DNA of 64,000 nucleotides from positions 1,054,001-1,118,000 of the forward strand of contig JAPTHN010000106.1 of the NCBI GenBank assembly GCA_026936325.1, given 5' to 3'. The notes under the pieces are model-generated. The model did no database searches. It worked only from the letters and a program-made list of their open reading frames with translations, and was not told the DNA's origin. Shown here in pieces: positions 11,066 to 19,705 of this stretch. This stretch comes from Platynereis dumerilii. Taxonomy: Eukaryota > Annelida > Polychaeta > Phyllodocida > Nereididae. Both the position numbers and the translations under genes were made by a program. Every line of letters begins with the position of its first letter. The first letter of the stretch is position 1.

Positions 11066-11720
11066 GTGCTTTTGATGCATCTAATAAAAACCAACCCACT
11101 GAATGACTCAAAGAAATGTTGATCTGAATTTGTACATGACACCCAGATACGTCTTCTTGGACTTGTTATCAATCATAAATCAATCATATATGCTTGTATT
11201 CACTATGAGCTACTTAAACACCATGAGCTACTTCATCGCTTTTTACTTTTAAGAGATGCTTTTTTGATGGTATCACCTCAGATGCACTTTATAAATAGTA
11301 ACAACAAGTGAGATCTCAGTGCTTCAGACAGCCTGATACATTGTTGAGGACAGACAATTAATCCCAAATGCTTATACAAATACTTTAGAATAAGTTGTTG
11401 TTTTGTTTTGGTGGATGAAGTCTTTTTGATTTATATGCTTTGAGACCCTTGTGTGCACTTGACAACATACTTAATGCCTCTAACATGTGGGATGCTCTGG
11501 TTGCTTCTGACATCCAGACCCATTTTCTAGGACGGATGATCATTTGATGAATCATAGCAAAGTGTTGCACCGTGAATCTACGAGACAGTTCCACAATGTT
11601 TCACTCAAAAAAGAAAAGATCATTTTTGTCCAAATGTTGAATCTCTGCTCATCATTCTTTTCACAGCAGTGCAAGAGCTCACTGAGATATTACAAATGCT
11701 TTTTGATATAAATTGTAATG
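11066..11720 (-). repeat. Satellite-family remnants, also start of segment I
   Basis: Minus-strand monomers of the ~165-bp family continue here. From about 11290 they align directly with 26120-26560 (shared words include CCAAATGCTTATACAAATAC and AGTGTTGCAC). This defines the left end of the large segment I / segment II duplication. Confidence 0.65.
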
Positions 11721-11777
11721 TGGTTTGGAGTTATTATCGATTCCAGTTTTTTGTTGACTTAAAATGTAATATCTTTA

Positions 11778-12152
11778 GGGAATTTATGACTGGGGGGGGG
11801 GGTGGGAGTTTTGGCCGAGGGGGTACTTACTTTTCACATGTGTTTTAATTTTTGACAACACTTCCAAGGGGGGGAATTTAAACAAAGAAAATATGTTAAA
11901 AAAACACGCATAAACTCATTTTATTTTGACTTTTTTTACGGGAAAAGTGTCAGCGAAATTACGCGAATCTGTATGCGTGGCCATGTATAACAGTATATAT
12001 GTGTGTATTGTTTTGAATGTCGAGGAGGGGGGTTAAAAATAAGCGTGAAACCTAGGGGTGGGGTGCTAAAAATCTGCATGAAACTCAAGGGGGGGGTATC
12101 ATATTTTCCAGCAAAACTCCCATCCCCCCAGTTATAAATTCTGAACGGTCCC
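11778..12152. mobile_element. 375-bp MITE with TTAA-like flanks
   Basis: The left end GGGAATTTATGACTGGGGGG and the right end (reverse complement GGGACCGTTCAGAATTTATA, then ACTGGGGGGATGGGAGTTTT) form TIRs with a small deletion in the left one. Flanks are TTTA on the left and TTAA on the right, fitting a TTAA target as used by piggyBac and Kolobok families. Segment II lacks the element at about 26670. The interior is G-run rich, and the 102-codon minus frame inside it is not a transposase. Non-autonomous. Confidence 0.65.
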
Positions 12153-12164
12153 TTAAATCCCAGA

Positions 12165-12335
12165 TTTTGACATGAACACTCTAAAAAAATTGGGACAAAA
12201 CAGTTTTTTTTTTTTAATCCAAAATGGTTAATTGAAAAATCCATGTTGGTTTTTGCATGGAAGTTTGGTTTTTCAAAAAACCATTTTCCATTTAAAAAAC
12301 CAGTTTTTCTTTAATTTTTTTAAAGTGAAGACAAT
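12165..12335. other. Segment I-specific T/A-rich insertion
   Basis: Absent from segment II, where GACCTGAAGATAATCC runs straight through at about 26700. It is made of T- and A-runs and AACCA/TGGTT words and contains short self-complementary stretches such as GGTTTTTCAAAAAACC. Origin unclear; it may be expanded low-complexity DNA or a degraded MITE. Confidence 0.5.
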
Positions 12336-13464
12336 CCTCTTGATAACCTCACTCTGAATACCTGACATTCCCTGTGCTTACCACTTCCAAGTTTTCCTTT
12401 GTATCTGGAGCTTCCTGACATTTGATATGACATTTGTATTCCAAACTTTACAAAGACTGCTACTGTTTAATAGATCTATAAAACAGTACAGAAAAGGTAA
12501 AATTTGGAATAAAAAAGATTTAGCACTTATACAAAAGCCTGATGAAACAAATAGTCTGATAAAAAAGATATAGACGAATCAAAGGTAATCTGAACTGTAA
12601 AGCTTTCTATACAGCAAAGGAGTGCACTGATTAACTTTCTATCTGTTGCCTTTCAAATTCACAAAATGCTCATCACACAACCTATTTGATCCTTTAACCT
12701 TCAATGATTGAGTGCCCTAATGCAAAAGAAAGGAGTTGATTATCCATTCTCAAAAGGTACGCAGAACATAAGAACTTTGCACTGGTAGTATAACACCAAA
12801 TGGATACAAAATATAACTATTATCAAAGAAAGGAAGACAAAGAGGCCTCCGGGAGCTTAATACACTTCTACCTGATATGTTGATAAGTTTTATTTCGTTT
12901 CTAAGTACAGTTGAATATGACTTTAAGACAAGAAAAATGGAGCTACCAAAGTACACTACAGTCTTGAAATATTCATACTTTCACTGTTAAAGTGGACCTG
13001 ATGTTGATGTATCCATTATAACATGATTATGAACAGCTTTAACTTAAAATCAAAAAAACCATTACACACTACATATAACGTATGCACAGGCACCTAAAAA
13101 GATGAGGAAGAACAAATCTTCCTAGATCTGATAAGTAGTCCACATTTATAACGAAATGAATTCCTGTGGCCAGAGCACTTACAATCAGCCAACATGAACA
13201 TGATGACATGCAAGTTGCAAATGATGTGGGAACCCACAGACCATGTACACAGGAAGCTGTTCATTAATCACATTTGTAGCTAACCTGATTTCTTTTAGTG
13301 TCAATCAGAGCCACATATGGGTCACATCCTGGCACAGGTTGCACAGTATTAGGTTAAGTAAGCAGAAAATTAATTCAGTTAAGCAACGTCCGTCAACACC
13401 TGAACCAGATGTAATTAAAATGACTCTTTGGTGCTGTACAATTGGTCAATAATATTTTTTTGTA

Positions 13465-13594
13465 GGGCATTATGGGGTATTAATCAGTTATGGCCAGAGG
13501 GCAGAAATCATTAACTTAATGCCCGAGCCGCCAGGCGAGGGCATTAAATGATTTCTGCCCGAGGGCCATAACTGATTAATACCCCATAATGCCC
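13465..13594. mobile_element. 130-bp hairpin element
   Basis: The left arm begins GGGCATTATGGGGTATTAAT and the right arm ends with its exact reverse complement. Arms of about 60 bp are nearly perfect and include GTTATGGCC and GGGCAGAAATCATT blocks around a loop near AGCCGCCAGGCG. It shares the GGGCAT-T/A-AT start with the 114-bp hairpin at 6720. No target duplication is clear. Absent from segment II. Confidence 0.7.
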
Positions 13595-13812
13595 GACAGA
13601 TAAATGTTATTATCATTATTGTCATTTTTTAACACAATCCATTTCCAAGAAAAAGGTTACTTTTTCTCCTTCATGCATTAACCGCCCGCGCCTTTTTACA
13701 CTTTTACGTCGTTATTATTGAAGCTAGATGAAATCCGTGAGCAATAATGAACTCAGTAGGTCTTGTTTGATAATTCTAGGTCTTTAAATTTTTCAAATCG
13801 GACGATTTTTGA

Positions 13813-13909
13813 CCAATCAAGCCAAAAAACTGTCAGGAAGTTGAAGTTTCTGAATCGTCATGACGTCACTTCTGATGACGTAACGATCGTAAAATACACT
13901 AGGGGGCGC
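13813..13909 (+). promoter_or_regulatory. CCAAT and CRE-like site cluster
   Basis: A CCAAT box lies at 13813-13817, a perfect palindromic CRE (TGACGTCA) at 13861-13868, and a second CRE-like site (TGACGTAA) 15 bp further at 13876-13883. A CTCF-like motif follows at 13897. CpG content is higher than in the flanks. Such clusters are typical of promoters bound by NF-Y and CREB/ATF, but no confident transcript start or first exon is seen; the sequence to the right enters minisatellites. Confidence 0.35.
13897..13909 (+). promoter_or_regulatory. CTCF-like motif (plus orientation)
   Basis: CACTAGGGGGCGC matches the core of the bilaterian CTCF consensus (CCASYAGRKGGCRS). It lies just left of the minisatellite block, and a motif of opposite orientation lies to the right at 15773-15786. 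Confidence 0.35.
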
Positions 13910-14039
13910 TTTCGCAAACTGGGGGTTGATGGCCTTACAATGCCCTGCAAAATGACAATAATGTTTCTTGAAAACTAGACGGGAGCATATTTCCATATGC
14001 AAGACGAGCAGCGGACCCCGTTTGAGGGAGCAATTACAG

Positions 14040-14718
14040 GAGCCCACAATGGGGGGGCCACTTTCCAGGGGGCCCTATTCAAGGGGCCCAATTTGAGGGG
14101 GCTCCAAGTGAGAGGGAACCAATTTGTGGGGCCCCATTTCAGGGGGCCCCATTTCAGGGGGCCTGATTTGAGGAGGCCTCATTCGAGGGGGCCCATTTGA
14201 GTGGCCCCATTTGAAGGGGGCCCCTTTGAGGGGTCCCATGTGAGGGGGCCCCATTCTGAGGGACACATTTGAGGGGGCCCCATTTTGAGGGGCTTCATTG
14301 GAGGGGGCCCATTTGAGGGGCCCCATTTTAAGGGGCCCATTTGAGGGGGCCCCATGTGAGGGGGCCCTATTGGAGGGAACCCATTTGAGTGGGCCCATTT
14401 GAAGGGGGCCCCATTTTGGGGGGGCCGCATTCCACGGGGCCCCAATTGAAGGACCCATTTGAGGGGGCCTCATTGGAGGGGGCCCCATTTGAGGGGGCCT
14501 CATTTGAAGGGGGCCCCATTTGAAGGGGGCCTCATTCGAGGGGCCCCCATTTGAGGGGGCCTCATTTGAGGGCGCCCCATGTGAGGGCGCCCAATTTGAG
14601 GGCGCCCCATGTGAGGGCGCCCAATTTGAGGGCGCCCAATTTGAGGGCGCCCAATTTGAGGGGGCCCCATTTCGAGGGGGCCCCATTTTGAGGGACCCGT
14701 TTGAGTGGGCCCCGTTTT
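14040..14718. repeat. 15-bp GC-rich minisatellite
   Basis: About 45 degenerate copies of a 15-bp unit near GGGGCCCCATTTGAG, with later variants GGGCGCCCAATTTGA. Each unit holds a GGGCCC or GGCGCC palindrome. Because 15 is divisible by three, several frames on both strands stay open for 60-200 codons. On the plus strand the unit encodes a pentapeptide such as FEGAQ, superficially like bacterial pentapeptide-repeat proteins; on the minus strand it gives GAPSN/GPPQM repeats. I read these as by-products of the DNA repeat. Segment II has no such array. Confidence 0.9.
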
Positions 14719-15198
14719 GAGGGGTATGTCCCCATGTCCGCGGGGTATGTCCCCATGTCCGCGGGGCATGTCCCCACGTCCCCGGGGGAATGTCCCCATG
14801 TCCGCGGGGCTATGTACCCATGTCCGCGGGGGTATGTCCCCGTTCCCGGGGGTATGTCCCCATGTCCCTGGGGGTATGTCCCCATGTCCCTGGGGGTATG
14901 TCCCCATGTCCCCGGGGGTATGTCCCGATGTCCCCGGGGCATGTCCCCGGGGGTATGTCCCCATCTCCCTGGGGGTATGTCCCCGGGGGTATGTCCCCGG
15001 GGGTATGTCCCCATGTCCGCGGGGGTATGTCCCAAAGTCCGCGGGGGTATGTCCTCATGTCCGCGGGGGTATGTCCCCAAGTCCGCGGGGGTATGTCCCC
15101 AAGTCCGCGGGGGTATGTCCCCATGTCCCCGGGGGCCGTGTCCCCATATCCCCGGGGCCGTGTCCCCATGTGCTTGGGTTATCCCCGGGGATGTCCCC
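14718..15198. repeat. 22-bp GC-rich minisatellite
   Basis: About 22 copies of a unit near TATGTCCCCATGTCCGCGGG follow the 15-bp array without a gap. Units contain GGGGG and CCCC runs, so both strands have quadruplex-type G-tract spacing and short GGGG...CCCC inverted repeats. Frames of 119-212 codons on both strands reflect repeat periodicity and overlap each other heavily. Confidence 0.9.
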
Positions 15199-15209
15199 AT
15201 ACTTGGGGG

Positions 15210-15612
15210 GTGCTAGATATTAAATGGTTGCCCCCTTGGTTCATTTATGCATGTTCTTTTTTTATCTTAGCAACTTAGTAGCTCTTAGTAGATATTAAAT
15301 GGTTGCCCCCTTGGTTCATTCATGCATGTACTTTTTTTATCTTAGCAACTTAGTCGATATTGAATGGTTGCCCCCTTATTCTTAGTAATATTAAATGGTT
15401 GCCCCCTCCTCAGTAGATATTAAGTGGTCGCCCCCTTATGATATCTATCTATCTATGTATCTATCTATGTATCAATGTATCTATGTATCTATCTATCTTG
15501 TTATCTTAGCACCTTAGTAGATATTAAATGGTTGCCCCCTTATTCTTAGGAGATATTAAATGGTCGCCCCCTTATCCTTAGTAGATATTAAATGGTCGCC
15601 CCCTTATCTATC
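15210..15612. repeat. ~32-bp minisatellite with GTTGCCCCCTT core
   Basis: Eight copies of GATATTAAATGGTTGCCCCC start near 15216, 15291, 15355, 15386, 15415, 15520, 15552 and 15584. The shortest spacing is about 32 bp. The first copies are longer and include TTTATCTTAGCAACTTAGTA, and a CTAT/GTAT microsatellite interrupts the array at about 15440-15500. It is the third unrelated tandem array in a row. Confidence 0.85.
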
Positions 15613-15746
15613 TATCTGGCAAAACAACATACGCATAGAACTTGCATGTGTTCCGCTTGCGACACAAGTTCTAGTTTTGTTTTCAATGTGCAGAAATAAT
15701 GGAATTGAAATGCTCTTTCATGGCTTTCCAGCCACCTAGGAATTAT

Positions 15747-15760
15747 CCACTAGGTGGAGC
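15747..15760 (+). promoter_or_regulatory. CTCF-like motif, one mismatch
   Basis: CCACTAGGTGGAGC differs from the CTCF consensus CCASYAGRKGGCRS at one core base (A for C). It stands 12 bp from a better motif in the opposite orientation. Confidence 0.25.
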
Positions 15761-15772
15761 TTGTGTGTAATA

Positions 15773-15786
15773 CTGCCCCCTAGCGG
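15773..15786 (-). promoter_or_regulatory. CTCF-like motif (minus orientation)
   Basis: On the minus strand the 14-mer reads CCGCTAGGGGGCAG, which agrees with the vertebrate and insect CTCF core. It faces the plus-oriented motif at 13897, so the pair is convergent around the three minisatellites. Similar G-rich words also occur in mobile-element ends, so binding is not established. Confidence 0.4.
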
Positions 15787-15824
15787 ATATCGCGAAAGCT
15801 TCGTTGCAACCTTTTTATTTGCAG

Positions 15825-15989
15825 GACGCACATCTTTGTACCATTTTCTAAGCATTGAATGTCGGGAGAATGGCGAGAAATATGCCATGTTAACACTTGA
15901 AATAAAGCCATTAAATACGGATTTATGTACAGGGAATGTTTCAGAAATGCCATGTCCCATCTTCACAGTTCAGATGAGTGTTTGGGCAG
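15825..15989 (+). CDS. Candidate internal exon, 165 nt, phase 1-1
   Basis: A pyrimidine-rich stretch ending TTTTTATTTGCAG precedes the segment, and the perfect donor CAG|GTAAGC follows it. The segment is 165 nt (55 codons), open in one frame, and bounded by phase 1 introns on both sides, the usual arrangement of shuffled extracellular modules. The peptide runs from about RTSLYHFLSIEC through EKYAMLTLEIKPLN to CPIFTVQMSVWA and has three cysteines. I do not recognise the family. No partner exon was found nearby, and the region is absent from segment II. It may be a real exon carried in the block or a chance match. Confidence 0.25.
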
Positions 15990-17510
15990 GTAAGCAATGA
16001 GTTATTGTGACGTTTGCAGCCCACGATTGAGAACGAGATGTGCACTCATTGACTCGTGATTTGAAAACCGGATCCTCACTGGATCTAGTATTACAATAGA
16101 CGGAGCTCTGCTCGTCTAATAACTGGGGTTCATTAATAGAAAGGAGACGGAGTTCTACAAAATGGTGTAAGATATAGCCATCTATATGGGATACCTGGGA
16201 TAACCACTGGATAGATATTAGATATAGATCAGATATACATTGCACTATTCACTATCATAGTTAATAGCTTGTTTAAGCTTGTTGCAACCACAAATTGTTA
16301 AAAAACAATCTCCTTTCAGATTCATTTTTCTATATTCCGAAAGCAAACATTTCCATCAATATTGAAATATCATAGAATGATAATTGTCTAAGGAGAAAAT
16401 TGCATGCCCAATATTAGGATATACCCCGATATCATTAACATTTCTATTCCGAGAAGAATATATAACTTTCAACTTTCCTGTTACGATAGAAGTTTTCTTG
16501 CAACTTATTTGTGCATGTTAGCAAATGTGGTAATATTTACACAAATCTGTTGGAGCAGGTTTGAGCCAGGGCTCAAAAGCAGACCAGTCACACCTTAACA
16601 ATTATGTCTACCAAGGTATATGGCATGGACAATCGGACATGCAACACAATATTCTGTTGTTAATACATTGACATTCTCAGCTGAATGGATAAATCACAAT
16701 AGATGATTAAAATAGTGTATACAATTTCTGTGTCTGACTAGGGGTACTTTTTGTGTATAATGTGTATAGCCATGGCAACAGGGACTTGTGACCATTAATT
16801 GGCTTGATTTGGTAAAGGTCTGCCAATACCCTGGCTAATGACCATCCTAGCTAATGACCATCCTAACTAATGAGCCTAATAGTCTCCTTTGATTGGCTGA
16901 GATGGCTGTTTATGGCCACACTTCCCAGCAATGAGACAGTGGATAGCAGAGGTACAATAGTCCCTGCTTCACATGACCATTTTAGTCTTACCTGAAGTCA
17001 TTGAAGGTTGTATTCATGGTGCAAAATTTGGGGTTGCCTTAGAGTTGTAAAGGTTCTTAGGGGTTGCCTAAGAGTTGTAAAGGTCATTATATACACTGTT
17101 TTTAAAAGAATATTTAAAGCACAAAATTAAGATGTTGATGCCAGGTACATTTGAACAGTGTACAACAGAATAAACCAGACAGGCTGCAACAGTTACTGTC
17201 AGTGAATTTTTCCTTTTAGTATTGCGGTGCATTTAAGTTTCAAATTCTCTTCAATGTGCATTTCTAAGTGAAGTATGACCATGTAAGAAGGAAAGCAGCA
17301 GTATGTCTTACAATGGAGCATTGCATAATACAGTGACTATAATATAACAAAGTAATAGGGCAGTACTTCTGCAGCGGAGCTTTGATTATTCAGTACATTG
17401 CCAGAATAGTGTAGTACTGGTAGATCAAAAGGACTATCAACCTTTCTTCAGGCAGTGATTTGTCCTTAGGCTCTTCCTTACTTAGTCTGTTTCTTGCAAC
17501 TTTTAACAGA

Positions 17511-18398
17511 TAGCGGGGCAGGTATGCAAAAAAAATAGTGCATTTATACATAGAAGCATGAAACTTGGTGTACACTTAAAAAACGTCGTTATGAACATAT
17601 CTGGATAGGGAGCCACCTCAGATTTAGCTTAGGTGGCTGCTTGCAGCCATTTTCCGAAATGGCGGTCAGTTCTTGAATTTTATTGCTTTTTGTGTGGTTC
17701 CTACAAATAGAATATATGCAAACAGTGTTTGCTATTCCTTCTCTAGGTATTCAGAATATTACTATAAAATTTTTTTTGTAGCCTGAACTATTTCAATCTT
17801 GTAGGCATCCATTCTGGTAGAAACATTGATTCAAACACTGAACTTTCGCGGTTTCGCCAATTCTTAATATATCTCAAATAACATATTTGAATTCCTTGCA
17901 AGAAGAGCTTTCAATGAGTACCCGCATGTATGGGTTACGTCAATTTTGTATGAAAATGGCAAAAATGAAGAAGATTTCGGTTCTCAAGTTCAATTGACAA
18001 AGACTTCTCAGAAACTCTCGATGCGACCATTCATTTGAAAGCTCTTCTTACAAGGAATTCAAATATATAGTACAAAAATTCAAACAAAATGGAGCCTGAC
18101 CGCCCTGAAATTTCCCTGTTCAGTCCAGAAATCAAATGATTATGTTTTTTAGGTCTGTAGAGAAATAATGAGTACTGTTTTCACAGGGCCAAATTACAGG
18201 CACTCAACAGAAAGCAGGAAAGTGATAGAATTAGCCGCCATCTTGGAAAATGGCTGCCATGGGTCGACCAGGTCAAATCTAAAGTGGCTCCCTATCTAAA
18301 TATATTCTCTAAGATGTTTTTAAACTTTGTAACAAGTTTCATGCTTCTATGTATAAATGCACTATTTTTGGCCTATTCTTTACAAATCTGCCCCGCTA
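17511..18398. mobile_element. 888-bp foldback element with AGA target duplication
   Basis: The ends are TAGCGGGGCAGGTATGC and its inverted counterpart ending ATCTGCCCCGCTA. Both arms then share ATAGTGCATTTATACATAGA, GTTTTCATGCTTC-type words, a GGGAGCCAC block, a GAAATGGCGG-type block and, near the middle, GAATTCCTTGCAAGAAGAGC. The arms therefore extend over most of the length (roughly 400 bp each, diverged). AGA flanks both ends (17508-17510, 18399-18401). Segment II has the uninterrupted site ACAGAATG at about 31000. A 3-bp duplication fits PIF/Harbinger or CACTA-type integration. No coding capacity. Confidence 0.8.
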
Positions 18399-19705
18399 AG
18401 AATGCAAAAGTCCTTTATATAAAAATGTTTGCAAATGAATGTGTGGAGAGCACATTCCATTCTAGGGAGAACACAACTACTTAATTGTCAATACCTTAAA
18501 GGGGCTGGATGAAGAAGCAGCACAATAGCCTGGTTCAAATTCAGAAAATATGAAAGTTGTTTGCAATTCTAGTCAATTCCCTTTCATACGGTCAATATAA
18601 ATTCTTTATCACAACCAGGAGATATAACAGAACCTTGTTGTCCACTGTGCGCTGGGCAAGACAGGTACAAACACTATAGACAATTAAGTAAATGAACTTA
18701 GCTGACAGGATCCCTAAATGCCATGACTCAACACAGTATACATACCTGAAAATAGAAAACACAATCAATTAGTTCAATGAGTACAAAACATCTTTACAGA
18801 AAGATAACCTTTTTATGAGGTGTGATATCATTGAGAAAATTGTCTGACATTGAGGCACAACAAGCAGTATCAATAATCTTGTCGTCCTGATACATCAAAC
18901 AGCCACTGCCATCAAAAAATCTTCAAAGAAAGGAGGTGTCACAATTGCACTGTCAACAAAACAAGACAGAAGTTGGTGTTTGTCTGCAAAAGTTCTTAAG
19001 AAATAGATAGGACTTGATTTCTATGGCCAGATGTTTGCCATCAAGGCAACACATTGAGCATCAAATCGACAAAATGAATTGCTGAAAAAAGTGTTTTTTT
19101 CTTCCGCATACAATGTAGGGGGTATCGGAGTAAGTTGATCCTCAGTGTAAGATGATCCAAGATATGTGCCTACCATTTGTCAAAGACACTTGCAATATCC
19201 CTTGATTAAGAAATACTTGTTTGGATCATGGGGACAATAGGTCTTGCTCAATTCGCATTCTCGATTTTCTTTGAAAACAAACAAAGAAATATTTTTTTAA
19301 ACTAAAGAAGGGTGATCATGAAATAATGCTGCTGTTTATTTCTATTGTCCCTTTGGTTCTGCAAGAGACATAGAAAAAAATCAATTTGTTCATGCATTAG
19401 ATTCCCTTCCTGGCTTGCCAATATACATGTGAATTATGAGAAAACAACTGTGATGTATGCACACAAGGACATACACTGTTAGAAAAATGACAACACATTA
19501 CATTTACCTCCACTATTATGAATCTGAGCAGAGGCAAAAAAAAATACATTTAATGTGAAAAGTCTTCGAACAATGGACTAAGACATGACTAGAAGACCTC
19601 CTCACAACCTGAAGTCCTTTTTGCTGTTTCTCTGACTCTTTGGGGCACTAGACATTCATTTTGTTGCTGCTTCAATACAGTGCATTCTTCAGCTGTTCTT
19701 TTTTG

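Noticed and set aside
11936-12244. 102-codon minus-strand frame
   Set aside because: It lies across a MITE and low-complexity DNA and has no recognisable domain.
14075-15278. Overlapping frames of 119-212 codons on both strands
   Set aside because: They arise because 15- and 22-bp tandem repeats leave most frames open. Frames overlap on both strands and have no splice or start context.
16098-16117. 20-bp inverted repeat AGACGGAGCTCTGCTCGTCT as an element tip
   Set aside because: A similar AGACGGGAGC word occurs at about 13979, but the inverted match is too short and no target duplication supports a single element spanning 13.98-16.1 kb.
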